From: Strigamia acuminata
Lineage: Eukaryota; Arthropoda; Chilopoda; Geophilomorpha; Linotaeniidae
NCBI GenBank assembly: GCA_949358305.1
Contig: OX442314.1
Span: 38,351,211-38,415,210, forward strand
Length of the DNA stretch: 64,000 bases
Direction: 5' to 3'
Position 1 is the stretch's first letter. Every line of letters begins with the position of its first letter. The notes below the pieces were generated by a model, which did no database searches, had not been told where the DNA came from, and was given only the letters and a program-made list of their open reading frames with translations. This document shows positions 20,208 through 29,032 of this stretch, piece by piece. Position numbers and translations under genes: made by a program.

Positions 20208-21308
20208 ATGGGCACTCGTGTTTACATTGGTGGTTTATCTCACGACGTCCGCGACCGCGAAGTCGAAAGCTTTTTCGCGGCGCATGGAAAAATTGTGGAA
20301 ATCGAGGTCAAGAGGGGGTTCGGATTCGTTGAATTTGACGACCCGATCGCCGCTGACGACGCTGTGCACGAATTAAACGGAAAGAAGTTCCAAGGGACCC
20401 GAGTGACGGTCGATTTTGCCCGACCTCTTGTTCGACGTACGCGGGAGACGAGGGACGAGTATTCGACTAATTTTGATTCGAGATTTCTTTCTTCGTCTTC
20501 CAGGCGAAGCAATTACAAACTGGTCGTGCAGAACTTGTCGAGTGGGGCCAACGATCGCGATCTTAAAGCGTTTATGGAAAAAGCCGGCGACGTGACGTAT
20601 GCGGAAGCGCACGAGCATCGTCGCAACGAAGGTCTCGTCGATTTTGCTACACGAGCGGATCGAAGGAACGCGATTAGGCGACTGGATGACACGAAACTGA
20701 ATGGACGGAGAGTGAAACTGGTTGAATACAGAGCACCGAGAAGCCGTAGTAGGTCAGTTTCCCGTTTGAGATCTCGCAGGAAGCGTTATTCACGTTCGAG
20801 ATCAAATTCGAGATCAACATCACGTTCTGAAACTCGCAGGAAGCGTTATTCTCGTTCGAGGTCCATTTTAAGATCAAAATTACCTTCTAGGGCTATTTCG
20901 AGATCAAATTCGAGATCAATATCACGTTCTGAAAATCGCAGGAAGCGTTATTCTCGTTCGAGGTCCATTTTAAGATCAAAATTACCTTCCAGGGCTATCT
21001 CGAGATCAAATTCGAGATCAATATCACGTTCTGAAACTCGCAGGAAGCGTTATTCTCGTTCGAGGTCCATTTCGAGATCAAAATTACCTTCTAGATCTAT
21101 TTCGAGATCTATTTCAAGATCAAAATCACGTTCGAGATCAAATTCGTGGTCAAAATCGCCCACAATGTCTGTTTTAAGCCCAAAATCGGGTCCTGTGTCT
21201 AGTTTGCGATCAAGATCTCAAAGCAGTTCTTCCAGAAAATTGTCAAAAACAGCGACATCTGTTGATCGTGACGACAAATCGGAAGAAATCGACTCGGCTA
21301 ACTTGTAA
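20208..21308 (+). CDS. SR splicing-factor-like protein (SRSF4/5/6, B52 type), intronless
   Basis: 366 aa. RRM1 has RNP2 VYIGGL (5-10) and RNP1 RGFGFVEF (36-43). A second, pseudo-RRM spans about 103-173 (YKLVVQNLSS, DVTYAEAH, NEGLVDFA, NGRRVKLVE). An RS domain follows (175-345) with three 34-residue tandem units around RRKRYSRSRS. SR proteins bind exonic enhancers and recruit the spliceosome in the nucleus. The invariant SWQDLKD of SRSF pseudo-RRMs is changed to ANDRDLKA, so enhancer binding may differ. Parent genes of this class normally have introns; this one has none, suggesting an old retrocopy kept as an open frame. It converges on the protease gene, whose stop is about 100 bp downstream. 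Confidence 0.85.
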   Translation: MGTRVYIGGLSHDVRDREVESFFAAHGKIVEIEVKRGFGFVEFDDPIAADDAVHELNGKKFQGTRVTVDFARPLVRRTRETRDEYSTNFDSRFLSSSSRRSNYKLVVQNLSSGANDRDLKAFMEKAGDVTYAEAHEHRRNEGLVDFATRADRRNAIRRLDDTKLNGRRVKLVEYRAPRSRSRSVSRLRSRRKRYSRSRSNSRSTSRSETRRKRYSRSRSILRSKLPSRAISRSNSRSISRSENRRKRYSRSRSILRSKLPSRAISRSNSRSISRSETRRKRYSRSRSISRSKLPSRSISRSISRSKSRSRSNSWSKSPTMSVLSPKSGPVSSLRSRSQSSSSRKLSKTATSVDRDDKSEEIDSANL

Positions 21309-21410
21309 GTCAGTGAGGTGTATTGAACAATCCGACTTAAATAGCATAAAACATTTATATTTACATGAAAATAATTTAAAAAATAAACAAAACTACATAA
21401 TAACTTAACC

Positions 21411-23953
21411 CTAACTCTGAGTCCTGACGATCCTTTGCAACCAATGCGCAAAATTCGGCACTTTGGTGTATATCCCGTATTTATCCTTCCGTCCGCATCC
21501 TTCGCCGAAGCTCGTGATGCCCATAACATGCCACTTGCCGTCCACGTCGCACAATAAAGGTCCCCCACTGTCACCGGCACAAGAATCGACTCTTCCCCGC
21601 TTATAACCCGCACAAAACATGTTCTCACTGATGAAATAATCTTCATACACGCTCAAACATTCCTCACGTTCCACCACGGGCACCTTGGCCTCGCGTAGCA
21701 CGTTACTCCCGAACAAATCGCCGTGTCCTTCCTTCCCCCAGCCCAAAATCACGCACGTTCGGTCAACGACGGGCAACGACGCGTCGTAGTCCGGCAAACA
21801 CGCCGGAATCACGTAATCGCCAAACTGCGCCGGCGAACTCAACTATTAAAAACAAAAATTTATTAATTTAAAAAAAAAAAAAAATTATTTTAATTATTAT
21901 TATTAATAATATACTTTGAGTAATGCGATGTCGTTATCCATCGTGTCCGAGTCGTAGAGCGGATGAATATAGACGTCGGAGACACGAATTTCCTGCTCGC
22001 TCTCCTCGATTTTCGCGAGGTCGTGCTCGCCCACTCTGACGAAAAGACGTCGCCGAGCGCAGTGGGCGGCCGTCAGCACCCACGAAGGAGCCACCAACGT
22101 GCCGCCGCAGAAGGCTTCTTTGTATCGGTTCAAAACGACCACTTGCCACGGCCATTTGCCTCTCGTTGCCGGATGACCGCCGAGGATCCTTAACGAGCGA
22201 CTCGAATTGCCAACGCGAGCGACTCCGCACTGAACGTCGGGCTGGGACTCATTCAGTGGAGGATCTGTAATTTTAATAAATAAAAAAAAAATATAAAAAA
22301 TTATTTTATTAAGTTTTAATAATAATAATTTCTACCTAAATCCAATTTGTATTTTCTGCTCCTCCGCCGCCTACGCAGGTAAATTCGCTCGCACAGGGAG
22401 CCGGTTTGGTAACAAAACGCCTCTTCGTACAAAACATGACCCCCACAGAACGCGTCGAAGCGACACACCTTAAAAAACGAAAAGAAACACCCTTTAGAAT
22501 GAGTTAATTAAAAAAGATTGCTTCCCTGCATTACACCAACCACAATTGTGTTGGTGTAATGCAGCAAAGCGTGACACAAATTGTTGATTTTTTACTTTGT
22601 GTCTCGTGGCTTCGCACGTCGTCGAACACGAGGTCCATTGCGACCACTCGGAGTAGGCAAAGTGGTGCAAATTGTCGGTCGATTTGATTGATGACGAGGG
22701 ACTCGACGAGTGCGGTGTTTGTTTGCATCTTTGGCCGTGGCAATGCTTTTCCTCCCTCAGGATGGCTTCGCCGCATTGCTCGGTTTTCACGCACCGTCGC
22801 GTGCGGGTTTGTTTGCATTTTTTGTCGCAGATTGACCACGGACTCCACGATGAGTATTTGCGATCGTAATGAGTGTCCATAAGCGATGCACCAACAATGC
22901 GCGTGTTGAATTCGGGGTCCTGGAGCCCCGTGACGCGCACTACGGGTGACGTGGAAGACTCGGAGAGGTTTTGTGGCTCGTTTTGGTTTTGTGCAGGGGG
23001 GTTAAGATCATTAGACTAGTAAAAAGAAAGAAAATAAGGGGTTAAGTTAAGGAATGTGCATCTGACAGGCGGGCACTGAGGCAGGGCAGCAACAGGTGTT
23101 AGTTATGTCACTGTTTCTGCGCAGCTGCGTGTTTATCCCCCTTTTCTTAATCTTTCTTCGTTTACCCACATTCTTCACACTTTTTGGGTAATCCCGATGG
23201 GTAAATGCTCTCGCAGCTGATGGAAGGCGTTTTGTATTGACCAAAAATGTACCCATGATTCAAAATATATCTCAAAGGACAAAATTATCAATAAAAATCT
23301 AAAAAATGGGCAAAAATGCCAAAAAAAAAACAGACAAAAAGTACCAAAAAACAGACAAAAAGTACCAAAAAACAGACAAAAAATCCAAAAAAAAGACGAA
23401 AACTTCCAAAAAATTCCAAAAAATGGACAAAAACATCCAAAAAGTTCAAAAAATAGACAAAATATTTTTTAAAAAAACAAAAAATGGACATAATATTTTT
23501 TAAAAAATTAAAAAAATAGACAAAACACCAAAAATGGACAAAACACCAAAAATGGACAAAATACCAAAAAAAATACTAAACAAAACATCAAAACTGAACA
23601 AAAACACCAAAGCTGGACAAAAACACCAAAAAGAGACAAAAAATAGACAAAAAAAAAGCCACAAAATCCAAAACATGGACAAAAGTTTAAAAAACAATTA
23701 TTTTAAATAAAAAGATGAGGTTTAGTACTTAAATTAAAAACACATATAAACGATACCAAAAAAATGAAATCTTCAATGTGAAAAAACATAAAAAAAAGAA
23801 GATTTTTATCCCTCTTCAATCCAGACGATAAAAAAGAGAGAGTAAAAAAAACAATCCTTCTATTCTTACCTCTACGTAATACGAAGTGTGTCGAATCGCG
23901 CTCCCCGTCACGCTCGTGACAAGCAGAAGTATGAGTGATGCGTGGGAGTACAT
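21411..23953 (-). CDS. Secreted serine protease with two TSP1 repeats
   Basis: Five exons: 23870-23953, 22596-23015, 22336-22468, 21915-22264, 21411-21842; 472 aa with every junction in phase. Exon 1 encodes a signal peptide (MYSHASLILLLVTSVTG). Two thrombospondin type-1 repeats follow (WSPWSICDKKC near 85, YSEWSQWTSCSTTC near 150), then a cysteine-rich, Arg-rich linker. Activation is predicted after Arg238 (SLR|ILGG). The S1 triad is His280 (LTAAHC), Asp324 (DNDIALL) and Ser421 (GDSGGPL); Asp415 (VDSC) predicts trypsin-like cleavage after Arg/Lys. A linker cysteine before the cleavage site (225) could tether the N-terminal part. It is likely an extracellular zymogen, for example in clotting, melanisation or matrix processing; the family member is not recognised by name. 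Confidence 0.88.
22526..22564. repeat. Near-perfect hairpin in protease intron 2
   Basis: Left arm CTGCATTACACCAACCACAA and right arm TTGTGTTGGTGTAATGCAG are inverted copies with one extra base. It starts 31 bases downstream of the exon 2 donor in the transcript. Confidence 0.6.
23290..23700. repeat. A-rich low-complexity tract in protease intron 1
   Basis: Degenerate units of AAAAATGGACAAAACACC type, about 18 bp, repeat through the 854-bp first intron. Confidence 0.7.
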
Positions 23954-23989
23954 AGCGAAAATAGTGCGCGAATGAATCGAGCAACGCAG

Positions 23990-23995
23990 TTTATA
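23990..23995 (-). promoter_or_regulatory. TATA box of the TSP1-protease gene
   Basis: The minus strand reads GAGTATAAACTGC about 37-42 bp upstream of the start codon at 23953, leaving a very short 5' leader. Confidence 0.6.
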
Positions 23996-24000
23996 CTCTG

Positions 24001-24421
24001 TAGATGAGAGCGTATGACGTCAATGTTTGTTTTTTAGGGACTGGACGTCTGGTTTCGGGTCTATCGTGATTGGTGGGCCATTGAGGGGCGGGGAAAAGTG
24101 GATCTTTGACTGAGAAGTTGCTGCGAGGCACTGGTCTTGTTTGCATACATTTGTTAAGTCGACGAGTTCAAGTGCAGGACGTTTGATGCTGCTGTGTTTG
24201 TCCCTGAGGATTGGACTAAGACAAGTGGCACGCGCCCAGGCACGAATGCAGGTGCGATGCTGCGCTATTTTATTAGCACCAGGTGAGATGATTAGCTGTG
24301 GGAGAATAGCTTTTGGTATTTCTATTCATTTTTTTCTGGTTTGTTAAATATAAAGATTTTTAAAAATTGTTTTTCGTTGGGACGGGTTTGGACTGTGTAT
24401 CTCTTGATTCGGAGTTTTAAT
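24001..24421. other. Upstream flank of the protease gene, no gene seen
   Basis: Mixed-composition DNA between the TATA box and the AT-rich satellite. No supported coding frame. Confidence 0.4.
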
Positions 24422-25150
24422 CGCAATTTCAATTTTTTTCAGCTAAATTTCAATTTTTTTCACTTAAATTTCAATTTTTTCACTTATGGTAAATTTCAAT
24501 TTTTTCACTTATGGTAAATTTCAATTTTTTTTATTTAGATTTCAATTATTTCACTTAAATTTCAATTTTTTCACTTAAATTTCAATTTTTTCACTTAAAT
24601 TTCAATTTTTTCACTTAAATTTCAATTTTTTCACTTAAATTTCAATTTTTCACTCAGTTTTCAATTATTTAACTCAGATTTCAATTTTTTCACTTAAATT
24701 TCAATTTTTTCACTTAAATTTCAATTTTTTCACTTAGATTTCAATTTTTCACTTAGATTTCAATTTTTTTCACTTAAATTTCAATTTTTTTACTTAGATT
24801 TCAATTTTTTCACTTAGATTTCAATTTTTTTCACTTAGATTTCAATTTTTTCACTCAGATTTCAATTATTTAACTCAGATTTCAATTTTTTTCACTTAAA
24901 TTTCAATTTTTTTCACTTAAATTTCAATTTTTTCACTTATGGTAAATTTCAATTTTTTTTACTTAGATTTCAATTTTTTCACTTAGATTTCAATTTTTTC
25001 ACTTAAATTTCAATTTTTTCACTTAGATTTCAATTTTTTCACTTAAATTTCAATTTTTTCACTTAAATTTCAATTTTTTCAATTAAATTTCAATTTTTTT
25101 ACTTAAATTTCAATTTTTTGACATAAATTTCAATCTCTTCATTTGAATGT
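24422..25150. repeat. AT-rich satellite, ~20-bp unit
   Basis: About 35 head-to-tail copies of TTTCAATTTTTTCACTTAAA with variants (ACTTAGA, ACTCAGA, ACTTATGGTAAA). Unit length drifts from 19 to 22 bp with the T-run. Confidence 0.95.
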
Positions 25151-25823
25151 CAAGCTTTATTGCTGATTTTTAAAAATTTATACGATTTGAATTTTTTTCA
25201 TTATAACTATTAAAAAAACCAAACAATTTTGCAAAAAAAATAATTAAATCATTTAAATATAATAAAAAATGTATAATATTGCGAGGAAAAAATCTTTTCC
25301 GAATACATTTATCCATTTGCATCTCAGCTGGAGAAATGACCGAAAAACATGGACATACACTACAGCATGGACAGACCAGAACTGCAGCTGTACTCCCAAT
25401 CGACAATCAACTCAATTCTCTCTCCCTCTCCATTTGCTCATCTTTTGTTTCATTCGTGACTTCTCACAGCATTTATCACTCAAACTGGGTTTCATCACCA
25501 CCAAGGCACACTTGGTATACCCACAGGTGTTTTTAAACATCCAGGTGACTTTCTTAATTTAAAACATACCTGAGTTTGCATCGCACGAACGTCTTAAAAA
25601 CTCCACCAATTTGGAACAACCCTCCAATAATTTGTTCAATCAACTTTTAACGTAAAAAAAAAAATCCCAAAAAATTAAAAAAAAAAAATTTTAATTGCTA
25701 TTCAGAATTTTAAATCTCCAGAAGCCATCAAGTCATAAATTATAATCACTCTGCCACCTGGCCATAAATCACTCCCTACTCATCCATATACTTGCATAAT
25801 AAACTCTGCATTCGTTTAAAAAC
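25151..25823. other. Upstream region of the glucosyltransferase gene
   Basis: AT-rich DNA with no supported gene. It could hold a 5' UTR exon, but none can be proved from sequence. Confidence 0.4.
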
Positions 25824-27887
25824 ATGACGACGATCACACGCGCCTTGAAGCGCGACAACCTGCGAATAGTCGGCTATTTCGCCTTCTGGTTTTTCCTCGC
25901 CACGACGAGTTTCCTCCTCAACGTCTTCAACGTCGACTGGAACTACAATTCCAAATGGTTCGGAATCCTCGTCGTGCTCGTCACCGGCACGCTCCAAGGC
26001 AGCGTTTTCGAGTTAGTCGTCATGGCCACCACGACGGCCGTCATCGGCGGCCATCGTCGCCGCACCCGCCACGCCAAATTCGACCACCTCACCATGATCA
26101 TGAACTACAACCTGCTCGCCGTCTCCGAAGACGACATCGACGAAACCTACCGCATCATGTACGAAGCCTACATGGGCAACTTGTGCGAGAATTTCTCCAT
26201 GGTCCTCGTCAGCGCCACCAACACGAGCGGGCTGAAAAACTACGAGCTGCGCGTGCGCGACCAGCACCGCCTCGAAATCTACAAACAGCTCATGAAAGAA
26301 GGCCACGCTTTCGCCACCGGCCAGTACAATTCGGTGGACAAACTGCGCCTGCGCTACGTCTGGCTCAAGTACGTGAACGTGGACAAACGCACGTTCCTCA
26401 ACGAGTTCCTCGACGCCATCTGCCAGCGCTTCAGCAACGAGTTCATGTGCGTGCATCGCGTGAGTCGCGTGCTCAAGAAGTGCGGCCAATACCAAGACCT
26501 CATGCTGCTCTCGGAAGGCGACAAGCGAGCCTTTTCCTACACCGACCCGTCCTATTACGGCAAACTGGCGCGACCGTACGGCCAGCCGCTTTTCCACGAC
26601 TCGCCGGACGTGGACAACATCCACGGACGTTGTTTCGACTACACGCTGGTGCTGGACGGCGACACGGGGCTCTCGGAAGGTTCGGCCTACGAGTTGATGT
26701 CGATCGCGGCCGCGTACCCCGAGAGAGGAATCATCCAGCCGGCGATCAAGATGGAAGTGAAGGAAGACGACACCGTGTACATGCACTTGGAGGACATCAG
26801 GCAACAGGTGAACGAGCCAATCACCAACGCCTTGACCGATTTGTTGGGTCAAAGTGGATTTTACGGCAAGGGACTCATCAGGAACTGGGTTTACGTAGAT
26901 AACATCATCGGCAATCGGCGCAATTACATCGAGAGAATCCCCATCGACGTTCTGAGCCACGACACGTTCGAGGCGGCCTGCATGCGACCGCTCTACGTGA
27001 GCAGCGTGGCGCTGTTGGAGGCTCCGTGCTTGAACTACGTGACGTGGGACATGCGCGAGACTCGTTGGAACAAAGGCGAGGTGTTGTTGGCCATGTATTT
27101 CTGGCCGAACACGTTCGGCAAGCTCATGCGCTACTTGCAGACCAAGTTGCACGGCCTGGAGTGCAACCACACGCGGCTGCGCACGCCGTCGCAGTTCGAC
27201 TTTGTGAGCGCGTACATCGCGCACTCGGCGCTGCGAAACATGTTCATGAAACCGCTCCTGCTCATCTACCTGCTCATCCACATGTTCGTGCGCCTTCGTT
27301 TCCCCTTCATACCCATCTGCACCATCATGTTCCTCATCTTAATCTACCCGAAAATGGCCGTCTACAACGGCTACAACTTCAAGAAAATCGCCATCGAATT
27401 GATCGCTTCGACGTTCCAGTTCACGCCCGAAGCCTTCGTGGGTTGTTGGCGCGTTTTCATGGCCGTGCGAGGTAATTTGGACATCCACGCACGCTGGATA
27501 CCGCAGAGGGCGGTCGAGGAGGAATTCCGGCGCTCCAATCCGCTGAGTTCGAGTTTCCGACACCTGTGGTTGTTCAGCGCGACGGCGGTCATGTTGACGG
27601 GCGGGGTCACGTTTCTGGACCAGTTTGCTACCAACAGGAATTACATGATGTTTGTCATGATCGGAACGTTGTTTCTGCTGCCGCTTTTCACGGCAGTTAC
27701 TACGATGACGCCGCAGAAAGTGAAACCGATGACTGATAAACGTCGTTTCGTTGCTGTTTCGGCGTTGTTGGTGCGCAGAATGAGCTCGTATTTGCGAGAT
27801 GCGCTGCTCCAATCTGCGTTTGCTGTCATGGAGAGGTTGACAAACACGGCGCAGAGGAAACCGTTGAATTGGAGGGCGATACCATGA
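25824..27887 (+). CDS. OpgH/NdvB-like membrane glucosyltransferase (GT2-type), intronless
   Basis: 687 aa from the ATG at 25824. Two N-terminal membrane segments (about 14-34 and 45-66) precede a cytosolic catalytic domain. Catalytic blocks: DGDTG (278-282, DxD for UDP-sugar), GFYGKG, RIPIDVLSHD (371-380, acceptor Asp380) and RETRW (411-415) in place of QxxRW. Four or more membrane segments follow (about 475-515, 580-640). This block order matches bacterial osmoregulated periplasmic and cyclic beta-glucan synthases (OpgH, the glucosyltransferase part of NdvB) more than animal chitin or hyaluronan synthases. The product would polymerise glucose from UDP-glucose across a membrane. It has no introns and is GC-rich next to AT-rich flanks. 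Ancient horizontal transfer is possible; transcription from a host promoter is not shown. Confidence 0.78.
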   Translation: MTTITRALKRDNLRIVGYFAFWFFLATTSFLLNVFNVDWNYNSKWFGILVVLVTGTLQGSVFELVVMATTTAVIGGHRRRTRHAKFDHLTMIMNYNLLAVSEDDIDETYRIMYEAYMGNLCENFSMVLVSATNTSGLKNYELRVRDQHRLEIYKQLMKEGHAFATGQYNSVDKLRLRYVWLKYVNVDKRTFLNEFLDAICQRFSNEFMCVHRVSRVLKKCGQYQDLMLLSEGDKRAFSYTDPSYYGKLARPYGQPLFHDSPDVDNIHGRCFDYTLVLDGDTGLSEGSAYELMSIAAAYPERGIIQPAIKMEVKEDDTVYMHLEDIRQQVNEPITNALTDLLGQSGFYGKGLIRNWVYVDNIIGNRRNYIERIPIDVLSHDTFEAACMRPLYVSSVALLEAPCLNYVTWDMRETRWNKGEVLLAMYFWPNTFGKLMRYLQTKLHGLECNHTRLRTPSQFDFVSAYIAHSALRNMFMKPLLLIYLLIHMFVRLRFPFIPICTIMFLILIYPKMAVYNGYNFKKIAIELIASTFQFTPEAFVGCWRVFMAVRGNLDIHARWIPQRAVEEEFRRSNPLSSSFRHLWLFSATAVMLTGGVTFLDQFATNRNYMMFVMIGTLFLLPLFTAVTTMTPQKVKPMTDKRRFVAVSALLVRRMSSYLRDALLQSAFAVMERLTNTAQRKPLNWRAIP

Positions 27888-28116
27888 ATGTATAGGATTT
27901 TACTGTCGTTTTTGTGTTTTTAGTTTTGCTGGGGAAATAGTTCTTTTTAATTTGTGTTAATGAAATAAATTTTTAATTTTTATGCAATCTCAAAAAGCTG
28001 TTCTAAAAGGATTGCAATGGGTTGCTTATTTCTAAGACTTATGTTAAATAAACACTATATATTTTTATCAATACAGATGAAAAATATTATTTACTAGCTG
28101 TACCGGCCAAGCTCAT
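27888..28116. other. 3' flank of the glucosyltransferase gene
   Basis: An AATAAA signal (GAAATAAATTTTTAATT near 27962) probably ends the glucosyltransferase transcript. Nothing else was seen. Confidence 0.5.
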
Positions 28117-28366
28117 AAACCCCGTGGAAATAAACCCCGTGGAAATAAACCCCGTGGAAATAAATCCCGTGGAAATAAATCCCGTGGAAATAAATCCCGT
28201 GGAAATAAATCCCGTGGAAATAAATCCCGTGGAAATAAATCCCGTGGAAATAAATCCCGTGGAAATAAATCCCGTGGAAATAAATCCCGTGGAAATAAAT
28301 CCCGTGGAAATAAATCCCGTGAAAATAAATCCCGTGGAAATAAATCCCGTGGAAATAAAATCCTTT
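28117..28366. repeat. 15-bp minisatellite, about 16 copies
   Basis: CCCGTGGAAATAAAT repeats almost without change from 28121. The first three units read AAAC and one unit has GTGAAAA. The unit length is a multiple of three, so it stays open in several frames, but no start or domain supports translation. Confidence 0.95.
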
Positions 28367-28390
28367 CCTTTTTAGCACAAAGTATGGAAG

Positions 28391-28895
28391 TCGAGTGGAT
28401 CCACTTTCAAATCAGCTGCAAATCATATCAAATTATGGCAAATCATAGCAAATCATGGGAAATCACTTATGAATCATAGCAAATCAATTATAAATCATGC
28501 CAAATCTGTTGTAAATCATAGCAATTTGTAAATCGTAGCAAACAGTTGTAAATCATAGCAAATCAGTTGTAAATCATGGAAAATCAGTTGTGAATCATAG
28601 GCATCATAGCAAATCAGTTGTAAATCATGGAAAATCAGTTGTGAATCATAGGCATCATAGCAAATCACTTGTAAATCATAGCAAATCACTTGTAAATTAT
28701 AGCAAATCACTTGTAAATCATAGCAAATCACTTGTAAATCATAGCAAATCACTAAAAGCAGTAGCAAATCAATTAAAAATCACAGCAAAGTTATCAAATC
28801 AATTAAAAATCACAGCAAAGCTATCAAATCACAGCATAGCTATCAATTCAGCTGCTAATCTGACTCATTTCGAAGCAAATCACACAGCCAATCTG
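28391..28895. repeat. Degenerate AAATCATAGCAAATCA repeat array
   Basis: Units of about 20-30 bp built from AAATCATAGCAAATCAGTTG tandemly repeat. A 50-bp higher-order unit containing AATCATAGGCATCATAGC appears twice (28588-28670). Confidence 0.85.
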
Positions 28896-29032
28896 CAACT
28901 AGCAATTTGATGATTTCTAAATTCGTACATATCATTTTTTCCCATCCTTCAATTTTCAACAAAAAAATAGTCAACATTAGTTTGCAAATTTTTATTTTTT
29001 CTTATTTGCTTTATTTGTATCTATTTGTTTTG

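Noticed and set aside
25955-26902. 315-codon plus-strand Arg/His-rich frame
   Set aside because: Shifted-frame shadow of the glucosyltransferase gene with extreme composition.
26013-27281. 422-codon minus-strand frame opposite the glucosyltransferase
   Set aside because: It is the antisense of a GC-rich coding region and lacks any domain; the plus frame carries the catalytic motifs.
28117-28366. CRISPR-like repeat array
   Set aside because: Head-to-tail 15-bp units without unique spacers; this is a minisatellite in a eukaryotic genome.
28094-28378. Repeat protein made of HGIYF/VEINP units on both strands
   Set aside because: It is the 15-bp minisatellite read in frame. No start context, signal or conservation supports translation.
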